Shown piece by piece: positions 43,698 through 52,581 of a stretch of DNA of 64,000 bases (the first letter of the stretch is position 1; each line of letters starts with the position of its first letter). The position numbers and the translations under genes are program-made. The notes under the pieces were generated by a model, which was given only the letters and a program-made list of their open reading frames with translations, searched no databases and was not told the DNA's origin. Source of the DNA: Novosphingobium sp. (GTDB taxonomy: Bacteria; Pseudomonadota; Alphaproteobacteria; Sphingomonadales; Sphingomonadaceae). The stretch lies in NCBI GenBank assembly GCA_017744735.1, contig JAGIAR010000007.1, forward strand, positions 355,749 through 419,748, written 5' to 3'.

Positions 43698-44315
43698 ATG
43701 ACCGCCGCCGTCCCCGCCCTGCCCCCGCTGTTCGATCTCGCGGCGGTCGCGGTGTTTGCGCTTTCCGGCGCGCTGCTGGCGGCGCGGCTGCGGCTGACCT
43801 TCGTCACCCTCGCCTTCTTTGCGCTGGTTACCGGGGTCGGCGGCGGTACGGTGCGCGACCTGCTGATCGGCGCGCCGGTGTTCTGGATCCGCGATCCCTG
43901 GGTGGCCCCGGTGTGCCTCGCGGTGGCGCTGATCGCCTGGTTTACCCCGCGCCGCTGGTGGGAGCATCAGGCGCTCGAATGGGCCGATGCGGTGGGGCTG
44001 GCGGCCTATTCGATGGTCGGCACCGCCAAGGCGCTGGCCTATGGCGTGCCGCCGGTGACCGCGATGCTGATGGGCGTCGTCACGGGCTGCGTCGGCGGGA
44101 TCGTGCGCGACGTGCTGGCCGGGGTGCCGTCGATCCTGATGCGGCCCGAGCTGTACGTGACTGCGGCTGCGCTCGCTGCCGGCCTGTGCGGCGTGGGCAC
44201 TGCGGCCGGCCTGCCGGCGCCGCTAGTGTGGAGTGTCTCGGCACTGGCCGGCTTCGCCCTGCGCGGGGCGGCAATCCTGTGGAAGCTCAATATCCCGGCC
44301 TATTCGCGGGATTGA
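43698..44315 (+). CDS. TRIC cation channel / YadS (UPF0126) family protein
   Basis: A 205-residue inner-membrane protein with about seven helices and two homologous halves. The family hallmarks GVGGGTVRDLLIG (about 50-62) and TGCVGGIVRDVLAGVPSIL (about 130-148) are both present; in TRIC channels these glycine-rich kinks line the pore. The family conducts monovalent cations; some relatives were annotated as glycine transporters. ATG at 43698. Confidence 0.88.
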   Translation: MTAAVPALPPLFDLAAVAVFALSGALLAARLRLTFVTLAFFALVTGVGGGTVRDLLIGAPVFWIRDPWVAPVCLAVALIAWFTPRRWWEHQALEWADAVGLAAYSMVGTAKALAYGVPPVTAMLMGVVTGCVGGIVRDVLAGVPSILMRPELYVTAAALAAGLCGVGTAAGLPAPLVWSVSALAGFALRGAAILWKLNIPAYSRD

Positions 44316-44358
44316 GCACCGCCGGTGGGCTCAACCCCGCGCGCGAAGGGACCGCCGG

Positions 44359-45027
44359 TCAGTTGCCGGCGTAGCCGACTTCCGCGCGGGCGCGGGCATA
44401 GCTGTCGTCGTCCCACTGGCTGCCTGCCGGAGCGGCATCCGGCGACTGGCCAGCGTCGGTGCCGTGCCACACCGGGCGGTTGTCGGGCCCGCTGCCGTCA
44501 TAGGGACGATCCTCGGCCTGAGCGGCTGCGGTCGCGGCGCTGCCGAGGTCGACGTTGCGGATGCGCCCGTCGTTGTCGATCCAGCAGCTGAAGCCGGAGC
44601 CGGCGCTGAGCTGGCCGGAGATCTTCCAGCCATCGGTTGTACGCGCGGCATTGTCGACTGCCGAGACGCGTTCCTGGCCGCGTTCGACCTCGTTCACGCA
44701 CATGTCCACCGCGTTGTCGATCCCGCCGCCGGTATAGGAGCCGGAATAGCCGGCGCCGGGGCGATAGACCGGTTCCGGATCGCTGTAGCGGTAATCGCTA
44801 TCGCTCCGGTGGCTGTTGCTCGCGGCACTGGCGACGGCAGCGATGCCGCCGAGGATCAGCACCCCGGCGAGGATGTCGCCGCCGCTTACGTGATCGTGGT
44901 GATAGCGGTAATGCGGACCGTACCATCCGCGGGCCATTGCCGGGCTGGCAGCAAGCGAAAGCGCCGCGGCGCAGGCGGCAAAGCCGGCGACGCGGGTGAA
45001 ACCGAGACGGAAAGGCATGCGGGCCAT
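44359..45027 (-). CDS. Exported protein of a Sphingomonadales-type family, copy 1
   Basis: A 222-residue protein with a signal peptide (AGFAACAAALSLAASPAMA), a short hydrophobic segment SGGDILAGVLILGGIAAVAS (about 48-67), then GGIDNAVDMCVNEVERG and SGQLSAGSGFSCWIDNDGRI with the two conserved Cys. The gene at 45161-45721 has the same layout. The C-terminal 60 residues are low-complexity. Function unknown. The ATG at 45027 is preceded by AGGAG. Confidence 0.7.
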   Translation of the reverse strand: MARMPFRLGFTRVAGFAACAAALSLAASPAMARGWYGPHYRYHHDHVSGGDILAGVLILGGIAAVASAASNSHRSDSDYRYSDPEPVYRPGAGYSGSYTGGGIDNAVDMCVNEVERGQERVSAVDNAARTTDGWKISGQLSAGSGFSCWIDNDGRIRNVDLGSAATAAAQAEDRPYDGSGPDNRPVWHGTDAGQSPDAAPAGSQWDDDSYARARAEVGYAGN

Positions 45028-45160
45028 CGGACGGCTCCTGTCCATGAGAGAGACTCGACGATTTCGGATAGAGCTAGGCGGTCCAGGCTTTCATGGGCCT
45101 GAACCGCCTTCGCCTTGCCTGCCGCCCGTGAGGGGAGGAACGGCGGCAGGATTTCAGGGG

Positions 45161-45721
45161 TCAGCGCAGTCCGCGGATGCCGTGGAAGTCGACATCGTTG
45201 ACGCGGCCGTAGCTCACCCGGCAGGTGAAGGTGCCGGCGTCGTAACCGCGCAGATTGTCGTTCCAGCCGCGGTAGTCGCCGCCCCAGCCCCCGCCGTAGC
45301 GGTTGTCGCCGTTGCGCCAGTCGCGGCCGCGGGTGTTGACCGCGATGCGGCCCTTCACCGTGTAGCCATTGCGGGTGTTGCGGACCGAGCGGATGTCGGT
45401 CACCTTCGCCCGCCCCTGCCACGAGGCGCGGCTGGCGCGGCGTTCGGCGGTGTTGACGCACTGCTCCACCGCGTCGCGGGGGCTGCCGAAGCGATCGTAA
45501 TAGTCGTAGCGGCCGCGATCGTTGCGGCTCGAGGCAGACGCGATCGCCGCGATCCCGCCGATCACCAGCGCACCGGCAATCACGTCGCCCGCGGAGATGC
45601 CGTCACGATCATGGCGGCCGGGACCATGGCCGAGGCCGTGTTGCGCGAGCGCAGGGGTCGAAGACAACGCCACCGCGCCGGCGGCGACGGTAGCAACGAG
45701 GCTCTTGGTCAAGGTGCTCAT
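45161..45721 (-). CDS. Exported protein of the same family, copy 2
   Basis: A 186-residue paralogue of the preceding gene: signal peptide SLVATVAAGAVALSSTPALA, segment SAGDVIAGALVIGGIAAIAS, PRDAVEQCVNTAERRAS, RNGYTVKGRIAVNT, and GTFTCRVSYGRVNDVDFHG. The two Cys and the glycine-rich hydrophobic segment are conserved between the copies. The C-terminal half is a clearer beta domain than in copy 1. The start at 45721 has AAGG at good spacing; an ATG at 45730 is too close to the site. Confidence 0.7.
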   Translation of the reverse strand: MSTLTKSLVATVAAGAVALSSTPALAQHGLGHGPGRHDRDGISAGDVIAGALVIGGIAAIASASSRNDRGRYDYYDRFGSPRDAVEQCVNTAERRASRASWQGRAKVTDIRSVRNTRNGYTVKGRIAVNTRGRDWRNGDNRYGGGWGGDYRGWNDNLRGYDAGTFTCRVSYGRVNDVDFHGIRGLR

Positions 45722-45873
45722 GCGATTCATCCTTCCTTCCAACTTCCCTGGACCGGTAACGTCCCGGGCATGGAAAAGGTTCTAGGGAATCGGGAGTGAG
45801 ACGACACTGAACTGCTTCGACAGCACGCGTTCAGCTTTATTGCGATTTTTCTGAACGCCTTTTTCAGGCAACG

Positions 45874-45907
45874 AAAAGCCCGCCGGAAGCGCTTCCGGCG
45901 GGCTTTC
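45874..45907 (-). terminator. Terminator after rplQ
   Basis: AAAGCCCGCCGGAAGC/GCTTCCGGCGGGCTTT is a perfect inverted repeat, followed on the minus strand by a T run (TTTTCG). It ends the ribosomal protein cluster 25 bp past rplQ and may also work from the other side. Confidence 0.85.
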
Positions 45908-45931
45908 GATTGCCGCGTGGCAGACTTGGGC

Positions 45932-46351
45932 TCAGGCGAGCTCCAGCTCTTCCTCGTTCAGTACCGGACCCGAATCCTGGCCCTTGGCATCGGTGTCGCG
46001 GTCGACCAGCTCGATGATCGCGATCGGCGCGGCGTCCGAAGCGCGGATGCCGGCCTTGATGATGCGGGTGTAGCCGCCGCTACGGCCGGCATAGCGCTCG
46101 GCCAGCGCTTCGAAGAGCTTCTTTTCCTGGGTCTCGTCGAGCAGGCGCGCATGCGCGAGACGACGGTTCGAGAGGCCGCCATGCTTCGCCAGCGTGATCA
46201 GCTTCTCGACATAGGGGCGCAGTTCCTTGGCCTTGGCGACCGTGGTGGTGATCTGCTCGTGCTTGATCAGCGCGGCGGCCATGTTGCGCATCAGCGCGGC
46301 GCGGTGGCCGCTCTTGCGCTGGAGCTTGCGGCCGGAGAGCTTGTGACGCAT
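45932..46351 (-). CDS. rplQ: 50S ribosomal protein L17
   Basis: A 139-residue large-subunit protein. [20 protein letters not shown] at the start and [21 protein letters not shown] are diagnostic; the C-terminal acidic tail is typical of alphaproteobacteria. Usually directly behind rpoA; here a 68-codon gene and a terminator lie between them. The gap from 46352 to 46521 shows no further gene. Confidence 0.98.
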   Translation of the reverse strand: MRHKLSGRKLQRKSGHRAALMRNMAAALIKHEQITTTVAKAKELRPYVEKLITLAKHGGLSNRRLAHARLLDETQEKKLFEALAERYAGRSGGYTRIIKAGIRASDAAPIAIIELVDRDTDAKGQDSGPVLNEEELELA

Positions 46352-46521
46352 TTCTCAATTCCTCGTTCGTAGGGAGCCCGTATCAGGTAGCTCCATCCAG
46401 GCGGCGCTTGGGGCGGCCGCCATCGCCCTTCCTTAGAAGCTGCGCCCAAGAGCGGATTTGCGCCGCAAAGTCAAGCGTGGAGACCCTCGCCGCCGCACAG
46501 ACAGCGGTGCGGCGGCGCGGA

Positions 46522-46728
46522 TCAGTTCACGCCCTTCTCCGGTGCCGCCGTCCGGCGGGCCGGCTTGGCCGCGGCCCCGTTGCCGGTGGCCTTCGCCGCC
46601 TGCGCCGCAGGCTTCGCCGGGGCCTTGGCAGCCAGCTTTGCTGCATGCTCGCTGCCCGCCGCGATCGCCTTGAGGCTTGCGTCGATCGACGCGAGCGTTT
46701 CCAACAGCTTCGTTTCGAACTTGTTCAT
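46522..46728 (-). CDS. Small Ala/Lys-rich protein between rpoA and rplQ
   Basis: A 68-residue basic protein: an amphipathic N-terminal helix ([20 protein letters not shown]) and an Ala/Lys/Pro-rich tail ([20 protein letters not shown]) that recalls histone-H1-like or nucleic-acid-binding tails. GGGAG lies 7 bases before the ATG. It follows a terminator placed after rpoA, so it probably has its own promoter. Function unknown; binding to nucleic acid is only a guess from charge. Confidence 0.6.
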   Translation of the reverse strand: MNKFETKLLETLASIDASLKAIAAGSEHAAKLAAKAPAKPAAQAAKATGNGAAAKPARRTAAPEKGVN

Positions 46729-46842
46729 TCGATGCTCCCGTTTCACGCTTTGTGACGATTTGATGACGGTTCGGCCAGTCCTATCCGGCGAGGACCGCAT
46801 TTCTGTCGCATTTGCGCTGCGCAGGCATCGCGCCGCAAAAGC

Positions 46843-46868
46843 AAAAGGGCCGCCCAAGCGGGCAGCCC
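46843..46868 (-). terminator. Terminator after rpoA
   Basis: On the minus strand GGGCTGCCC-GCTT-GGGCGGCCC (one mismatch) is followed by TTTTGC and another T run. It lies 29 bp past the rpoA stop and would separate rpoA from the small gene and rplQ. Confidence 0.75.
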
Positions 46869-46896
46869 TTCGCTATTCCAGAGGTTTGCCTTGGCG

Positions 46897-47952
46897 TCAG
46901 CCCAGCAGCTCCTGCTCGAGCTTCTTGGCCATTTCCTCGATATTCTCCGGCGGCCAGCCGGGGATGTCCATCCCGAGGCGCAGGCCCATGCTGCTGAGCA
47001 CTTCCTTGATCTCGTTGAGCGACTTGCGGCCGAAGTTCGGCGTGCGCAGCATCTCGGCTTCGGTCTTCTGGACCAGGTCGCCGATGTAGATGATGTTGTC
47101 GTTCTTGAGGCAGTTGGCCGAACGGACCGACAGCTCCAGCTCGTCGACCTTCTTGAGCAGGTAGCGGTTGAGCTGGTTCGCGTCGCTCTCTTCCGGCTGC
47201 GCGGCGAGGCCGATCATCGGGCTGCTCGGCTGCGGAATGCCGTCTTCGAAGTGGACGAACAGGGTCAGCTGGTCCTGCAGGATGCGCGCGGCATAGGCCA
47301 CGGCGTCTTCCGGGGTGACGGTGCCGTCGGTCTCGACCGTGAGGCTCAGCTTGTCATAATCGAGCTCCTGCCCGACGCGGGCGTTCTCGACCTTGTAGCT
47401 GACCTGGCGGATCGGCGAGTAGAGGCTGTCGACCGGGATCAGACCGATCGGCGCATCGACCGGACGGTTGCCGACCGCGGGAACGTAGCCCTTGCCGGTG
47501 TCCGCGGTCAGTTCCATGTTCAGCGTCGCGCCTTCGTCGAGGTGGCAGATCACCAGATCCTTGTTCATCACCTCGATGTCGCCGGTGACCGCAATGTCGC
47601 CCGCCTTCACTTCGCCCGGGCCGGTCGCCGAAAGCTGCAGGCGCTTGGGGCCCTCGCCTTCCATCTTGAGCGCGATCTGCTTCACGTTCAGCACAATGTC
47701 GGTGACGTCCTCGCGCACGCCGGCGAGCGAGGAGAATTCGTGCAGCACGTTCTCGATCTTGATCGAGGTGATCGCCGCACCCTGGAGCGAAGACAGCAGA
47801 ACGCGGCGCAGAGCGTTGCCCAGCGTCAGGCCGAAGCCGCGCTCGAGCGGCTCGGCGACGAAAGTCGCCTTGCGCCTGGAATCGCCACCGGCCTTCACTT
47901 CGAGGGCGTTGGGCTTCTTGAGTTCCTGCCAGTTCTTCATGTTGACGGACAT
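46897..47952 (-). CDS. rpoA: RNA polymerase alpha subunit
   Basis: A 351-residue subunit that nucleates the polymerase core and contacts activators and UP elements. N-terminal domain: [31 protein letters not shown] (about 33-63). C-terminal domain (about 260-340): [20 protein letters not shown], then [20 protein letters not shown]. Full length, no anomalies. It lies downstream of rpsM and rpsK and shares their promoter at 49159-49187. Confidence 0.99.
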   Translation of the reverse strand: MSVNMKNWQELKKPNALEVKAGGDSRRKATFVAEPLERGFGLTLGNALRRVLLSSLQGAAITSIKIENVLHEFSSLAGVREDVTDIVLNVKQIALKMEGEGPKRLQLSATGPGEVKAGDIAVTGDIEVMNKDLVICHLDEGATLNMELTADTGKGYVPAVGNRPVDAPIGLIPVDSLYSPIRQVSYKVENARVGQELDYDKLSLTVETDGTVTPEDAVAYAARILQDQLTLFVHFEDGIPQPSSPMIGLAAQPEESDANQLNRYLLKKVDELELSVRSANCLKNDNIIYIGDLVQKTEAEMLRTPNFGRKSLNEIKEVLSSMGLRLGMDIPGWPPENIEEMAKKLEQELLG

Positions 47953-48065
47953 GGACTTCCCCTAATGGAGTGGGTTTTCAGCGGGAACGGCCGTGGGCGC
48001 CTGACGGTGCCACGGCCGATCCGAAGGTGTGGTGCGGCGCAGAAGCGCCGCAGAACAGGTTCAAA

Positions 48066-48455
48066 TCAGACGCGGCGGCGCTTGGACGGCCGCACGCCGT
48101 TGTGCGGGATCGGCGTGACGTCGCGGATCGAGGTGATGGTGAAGCCGACCGCCTGGAGCGCACGCAGCGCACTCTCGCGGCCCGAACCGGGGCCCTTGAC
48201 CTCGACTTCGAGGGTGCGAACGCCGTGCTCGGCGGCCTTCTTGCCGGCGTCGTCCGCCGCGACCTGCGCGGCATAGGGGGTCGACTTGCGGCTGCCCTTG
48301 AAGCCCATCATGCCGGCGCTGGACCAGCTGATCGCATTGCCCTGGGCATCGGTGATGGTGATCATCGTGTTGTTGAAGCTGGCGTTCACATGCGCGACGC
48401 CGCTGGTGATGTTCTTACGCTCGCGGCGCTTGATGCGCTGGGGTTCGCGTGCCAT
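48066..48455 (-). CDS. rpsK: 30S ribosomal protein S11
   Basis: A 129-residue small-subunit platform protein. [40 protein letters not shown], and the C-terminal [18 protein letters not shown] are diagnostic. It lies between rpsM (68 bp gap) and rpoA (113 bp gap), the usual alpha-operon order (rpsD is absent, as in alphaproteobacteria generally). Confidence 0.98.
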   Translation of the reverse strand: MAREPQRIKRRERKNITSGVAHVNASFNNTMITITDAQGNAISWSSAGMMGFKGSRKSTPYAAQVAADDAGKKAAEHGVRTLEVEVKGPGSGRESALRALQAVGFTITSIRDVTPIPHNGVRPSKRRRV

Positions 48456-48523
48456 GATTCGTATCCTGTCCTACAGACTGAAAAAAGAAGCGAAAAGCTG
48501 CGGTTCCTGACGGAACCGGCAGC

Positions 48524-48892
48524 TTACTTCTTCTTGCCGGCGATCGGCTTCGCCTTGCCCTTGCGGGTACGGGCGTTGGTGTGGGTGCGCTGGCCGCGAA
48601 CCGGCAAGCCCTTGCGATGGCGCAGGCCGCGATAGCAGGCCAGGTCCATCAGGCGCTTGATGTTCATAGCGGTTTCGCGGCGAAGATCGCCCTCGACCGT
48701 ATAGTCAGCGTCGATCGCTTCACGGATCTGGAGCACTTCCTGGTCGCTCAGGTCCTGCACGCGGCGGCTGTAGTCGATGCCCAGCTTGTCCGCGATGGCC
48801 TTGGCCGACGTCGGGCCGATACCGTGAATATAGGTAAGCGCGACGATCACGCGCTTGTTGGTCGGGATGTTAACACCCGCAATACGAGCCAT
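48524..48892 (-). CDS. rpsM: 30S ribosomal protein S13
   Basis: A 122-residue small-subunit head protein that contacts the P-site t[43 protein letters not shown], and the basic tail [20 protein letters not shown] are diagnostic. The start is at MARIAGV; the frame is open 18 codons upstream but that part is not S13. First gene after the consensus promoter at 49159-49187; the leader is about 260 bases. Confidence 0.98.
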   Translation of the reverse strand: MARIAGVNIPTNKRVIVALTYIHGIGPTSAKAIADKLGIDYSRRVQDLSDQEVLQIREAIDADYTVEGDLRRETAMNIKRLMDLACYRGLRHRKGLPVRGQRTHTNARTRKGKAKPIAGKKK

Positions 48893-49158
48893 TACAATCT
48901 TTCTCCTGCTCCACAGAAGCGGGCCGGCCCCATATGGGAATGGCACGCCCCTATCTCAACGCGTTGATCCCCGGTAAAAACGTCCGCGTCTCCACAGCAA
49001 AAAGCCCGGTTGGCGAGCAATAGCTGCCGCCGCCGGACCGACCCGTCTTTATCGAAGGTGGATGCGCTTAGGGCGATTCGCAACCGCCGTCAACAGCAAG
49101 CTGAGCGTCGGGGCAGAAGCCCCGCGCTGGCGGCCGCGGTAAACGGGCCGTTGGCCAT
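48893..49158 (-). other. Leader region of the rpsM-rpsK-rpoA transcript
   Basis: No gene is evident. On the minus strand it carries the hairpin CGGGGCTTCTGCCCCG (near 49110-49125). The S4-type autoregulation known from gammaproteobacteria cannot be judged here. Confidence 0.4.
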
Positions 49159-49187
49159 ATTATACCGCAGAGTGCCGTCCCGGTCAA
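49159..49187 (-). promoter_or_regulatory. Consensus sigma-70 promoter for rpsM-rpsK-rpoA
   Basis: Read on the minus strand: -35 TTGACC (49187-49182), a 17-base spacer and a perfect -10 TATAAT (49164-49159). It lies between the SRPBCC gene and rpsM, which explains how the alpha-operon genes are expressed despite the inserted gene. Confidence 0.85.
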
Positions 49188-49210
49188 AGCCGCGATTGTA
49201 ACGGAACCGC

Positions 49211-49741
49211 TCAGTCCAGCTTTCCCACCACCGCGGCAAGCCGGTTCAACTGCTCGCCCACCACCCCGTCGGCGATCGGAGCGAATTGCACGAGATCGAG
49301 CTGGGTGTAGCCGCCGAGCTTGTAGGTCCAGTCCATTTCCGTGCCGCCCGGGATCGGCTTGAGCGTAACGGTCAGCGTGCCGGTGAGGGCTTCGGACTGG
49401 AACGGACCGAGTGCGCCTGCCATGCGCAGTTCCTGGTCCGGGCGGACGAAGATCACCCGCATATGCTCCACCGAGCCTGCGTCCCGCGGCAGCGCTTCGC
49501 AGAAGCACCCCCCGGCATGCGGATCGAGCGTAAGGTTCGCCGCATCGCCCGACCAGCTGTGTTCCGCGCTCCAGTAGAGCTTCGGCTTGACCAGCACCGC
49601 CCACGCCTGCTCGGGCGTCGCCTTGAGCCGCACGGCGTTGTGCGAGGTCAGACCCATCGGCGAGGCTGCGACAACTTCGGCAGAGGCCGGGGTTACGCCG
49701 AGCAGGCCGAGCGTGGCCAAAACGGAGATTGCAGGCTTCAT
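49211..49741 (-). CDS. Exported SRPBCC (START-like) domain protein
   Basis: A 176-residue protein with a signal peptide (SVLATLGLLGVTPASA) and an SRPBCC/polyketide-cyclase fold: NAVRLKATPEQAWAVLVKPK, YWSAEHSWSGDAANLTLDPH, VTLKPIPGGTEMDWTYKLGG, and the C-terminal helix VVGEQLNRLAAVVGKL. The fold binds hydrophobic ligands; the ligand is unknown. An exported member is not unusual in sphingomonads. Its place between adk and rpsM, inside the ribosomal cluster, is odd. Confidence 0.78.
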   Translation of the reverse strand: MKPAISVLATLGLLGVTPASAEVVAASPMGLTSHNAVRLKATPEQAWAVLVKPKLYWSAEHSWSGDAANLTLDPHAGGCFCEALPRDAGSVEHMRVIFVRPDQELRMAGALGPFQSEALTGTLTVTLKPIPGGTEMDWTYKLGGYTQLDLVQFAPIADGVVGEQLNRLAAVVGKLD

Positions 49742-49805
49742 GGAATCCCCCTCGCTCTTCTCCCGCCCAGTCTAGCACTGCGCGAGGGCGAAGGGCACCC
49801 CTGCC

Positions 49806-50459
49806 CTATTGCCCGAAGCCGAGGATCGCCTCGGTCGCGCCGGTCACCTCGTCGATATCGGCCATGCCGTCGACCCGGCTGACGATCCCGCGCTCCTCGT
49901 AGATCGGCAGGATCGGCGCGGTCTTGGCGCGGTATTCGGCAAGGCGGGTGCGCACGGTTTCCTCATTGTCGTCGGGCCGGCGCTTGAATTCGTGATGGCC
50001 GCACTTGTCGCAGGTGCCCTCGACCTTCGGGCGTTCGAACTTGTCGTGATAGCCCTGCCCGCAATAGGCGCAGGTGTAGCGGCCGGTGATGCGCTCAACC
50101 AGCGCTTCCTCGTCGACTTCGAGTTCGATCACATGGTCCAGCTTGCGATGGTGATCGCGAAGGATCGCGTCGAGCGAATGGGCCTGCTCGGCGGTGCGGG
50201 GATAGCCGTCGAAGATCGCTCCGGTCTGACGGCCCATACCCTCGAGCTCGTCCGAGATCAGCGCCGAGACGATTTCGTCCGAGACCAGCTCGCCCGCTTC
50301 CATCACCGCCTTGACCCTGAGGCCGGTCGGAGTTTCCGCCTTGACCGCGGCGCGCAGCATGTCGCCGGTCGAGAGCTGGCGCATCCCGTGCCGTTCGACG
50401 AGCCGCTTGGCCTGCGTGCCCTTGCCTGCCCCCGGAGGACCCAGAAGGATGATGTTCAT
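49806..50459 (-). CDS. adk: Adenylate kinase
   Basis: A 217-residue enzyme that interconverts AMP, ATP and ADP. P-loop GPPGAGKGTQAKRL (7-20), AMP-binding STGDMLRAAV, GYPRTAEQAHSLD, and a long LID with four cysteines (CAYCGQGYHDKFERPK, CDKCG) in the zinc-binding pattern. The frame is open far upstream into secY in a different reading frame; the start MNIILLGPPGAG is clear. It follows secY by 53 bp, a common arrangement. Confidence 0.98.
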   Translation of the reverse strand: MNIILLGPPGAGKGTQAKRLVERHGMRQLSTGDMLRAAVKAETPTGLRVKAVMEAGELVSDEIVSALISDELEGMGRQTGAIFDGYPRTAEQAHSLDAILRDHHRKLDHVIELEVDEEALVERITGRYTCAYCGQGYHDKFERPKVEGTCDKCGHHEFKRRPDDNEETVRTRLAEYRAKTAPILPIYEERGIVSRVDGMADIDEVTGATEAILGFGQ

Positions 50460-50512
50460 TCGCCCCACTCCACGAATTTGTCGGGCCGCTTCGGCAGCCC
50501 TTGTTTGGCGCC

Positions 50513-51859
50513 TTAGCGCAGCCTGCCCTTGAGCTTGGCCTTCTTGATGAGGTCGCCGTACTGGTGCGCCAGCAGGTGCGACTGGATCTGGGTGATCGTG
50601 TCGACCGTGACGTTCACCACGATCAGCAGGCTGGTGCCGCCGAAGAACAGCGCAGTGCCGGTCTCGGCAAGGATCATCTCGGGCACGCAGCACACGATGG
50701 TCAGATAGATCGCGCCGATCACGGTGATGCGGGTCAGCACGTAATCGAGATAGTGGGCGGTGTTCTTGCCCGGACGGATGCCGGGAATGAAGCCGCCGTT
50801 CTTCTTCAGATTGTCGGCCGTCTCTTCCGGATTGAACACCACCGCGGTGTAGAAGAAGCTGAAGAAGATGATGCCCAGCGCATAGAGCGCCATGTAGATC
50901 GGCTGCCCGTGCTGGAGATACTGGTTCATCGTCACCAGGATCGCCCCCGCGGTGCTGTCGGGGTTGAGCGCGCTGCCCGCGAACTGGCTGATCGTCAGCG
51001 GCAGCAGCAGCAGCGAGCTGGCGAAGATCGGCGGGATGACGCCCGCGGTGTTCAGCTTCAGCGGCAGGTGGCTGCGATCCGCCTGCATCATGCCGTTGGC
51101 GCTGGCGCGCTTGGGATACTGGATCAGCAGACGCCGCTGCGCGCGTTCCATGAAGCAGATCATCAGGATCAGCAGCACAACCATCGCGACGATGCCGACG
51201 ATCGTGAAACCGCTGGTGCTGCCCGAGCGGGCGCCTTCGAACAGGTTCGCGGCGAAGGTCGGAAAGCGCGAGATAATGCCGGCCATGATGATCAGCGAAA
51301 CGCCGTTGCCGATCCCGCGGCTGGTGATCTGTTCGCCCAGCCACAGCAGGAACATCGTGCCGCCGACCAGCGAGATGATTCCGGCGACGTAGAAGAGCGG
51401 GCTCGGATCGATCGCGAAGCCGCCGACATCGGCGTTCTTGACCACCGCGAAGCCCTGGATCAGGCACAGGAACACCGCACCGTAGCGGGTATACTGGTTG
51501 AGCTTCTTGCGCCCGCTTTCGCCTTCCTTCTTGATCGCAGCGAGCGCGGGATGGAGCGAAGCGGCCAGCTGCACCACGATCGAGGCCGTGATGTAGGGCA
51601 TGATGCCGAGCGAGATCAGGCTGTAGTTCGACAGCGCGCCGCCCGAAAACATGTTGAACAGGTCGAGGATGCCGCCCGAGTGCGACGCGAAGAAGCGCTT
51701 GAGCGCGATCGGGTCGATGCCGGGCATCGGCACGAAGCTCATGAAGCGGAACACGATCAGCGCGCCGACCGTGAACCAGATGCGCTGCTTGAGCTCGGTC
51801 GCCTTCGAGAAATTGGCGAGGTTGAGATTGCTCGCAATGTTGTCGGCGCGTGATGCCAT
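50513..51859 (-). CDS. secY: Protein translocase subunit SecY
   Basis: A 448-residue inner-membrane channel protein with about ten transmembrane helices; it forms the Sec pore with SecE and SecG. ELKQRIWFTVGALIVFRFMS (TM1), GGALSNYSLISLGIMPYITAS, KNGGFIPGIRPGKNTAHYLD, and the C-terminal TITQIQSHLLAHQYGDLIKK are diagnostic. Usual position after rplO. Full length. Confidence 0.99.
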   Translation of the reverse strand: MASRADNIASNLNLANFSKATELKQRIWFTVGALIVFRFMSFVPMPGIDPIALKRFFASHSGGILDLFNMFSGGALSNYSLISLGIMPYITASIVVQLAASLHPALAAIKKEGESGRKKLNQYTRYGAVFLCLIQGFAVVKNADVGGFAIDPSPLFYVAGIISLVGGTMFLLWLGEQITSRGIGNGVSLIIMAGIISRFPTFAANLFEGARSGSTSGFTIVGIVAMVVLLILMICFMERAQRRLLIQYPKRASANGMMQADRSHLPLKLNTAGVIPPIFASSLLLLPLTISQFAGSALNPDSTAGAILVTMNQYLQHGQPIYMALYALGIIFFSFFYTAVVFNPEETADNLKKNGGFIPGIRPGKNTAHYLDYVLTRITVIGAIYLTIVCCVPEMILAETGTALFFGGTSLLIVVNVTVDTITQIQSHLLAHQYGDLIKKAKLKGRLR

Positions 51860-51981
51860 GGGAACGATTAACCCTTGTTCGGCGAGCCGGCGCGGTGGCC
51901 GGCCCTCCCCCCTGATTTCAGCTCAGAGCCATATAGGGAGCAGGCGGGGATGCAAACACCCCCGCCCGTGCGATTTCCCGA

Positions 51982-52527
51982 TTATTCGGCGGTCTTGGCG
52001 GCCTTGCCCTTGGGCGCCGCCTTGTTGGCAGCGGCACGGGCAGCCTTCTTCTCGGCTTCCGGCTGCTTAGCCGCGGCGACTTCGACCGAACCGCCGGCCT
52101 TTTCGACCGCGGCGATCGCGCCCTTGCTGGCGCCGGTCACGGAGAACTTCACCTTGGCGGTGAACTCACCCTTGCCGAGCAGGCGCACGCCGTCCTTGCC
52201 GCCACGGGCCAGGCCGATCGCCTTGAGCGCCGCGTGATCGACCACGTTCTTGATGTCGAGCTTGCCGGCATCGATAAACTTCTGGATCAGGCCCAGGTTC
52301 ACTTCCGCGAAGTCCTTCGCGAAGATGTTGTTGAAGCCGCGCTTCGGGATCCGCATGTGAAGCGGCATCTGGCCGCCTTCGAAGCCCTTGATCGAGACGC
52401 CTTCACGAGCCTTCTGGCCCTTCTGGCCGCGGCCGCCGGTCTTGCCCTTGCCCGAGCCGATGCCCCGGCCGATGCGCATGCGGCGGTGACGGGCGCCTTC
52501 GTTGTCGCGGATTTCATTCAGTTTCAT
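51982..52527 (-). CDS. rplO: 50S ribosomal protein L15
   Basis: A 181-residue large-subunit assembly protein. [40 protein letters not shown], and [19 protein letters not shown] are diagnostic. The tail (about 150-181) is Ala/Lys-rich, longer than the E. coli form. In most bacteria it directly follows rpmD; here acyltransferase and PAP2 genes stand between them. Confidence 0.97.
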   Translation of the reverse strand: MKLNEIRDNEGARHRRMRIGRGIGSGKGKTGGRGQKGQKAREGVSIKGFEGGQMPLHMRIPKRGFNNIFAKDFAEVNLGLIQKFIDAGKLDIKNVVDHAALKAIGLARGGKDGVRLLGKGEFTAKVKFSVTGASKGAIAAVEKAGGSVEVAAAKQPEAEKKAARAAANKAAPKGKAAKTAE

Positions 52528-52581
52528 GGTGCACTCGCTTTCGCTTTGGTCGCGCTGATGGGAGGCGCGCCCTTAGCGGCC

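Noticed and set aside
48057..48070. tRNA T-arm-like GGTTCAAATC
   Set aside because: No acceptor or anticodon stem can be built around it, and it overlaps the rpsK stop. No tRNA or rRNA gene was found anywhere in the window.
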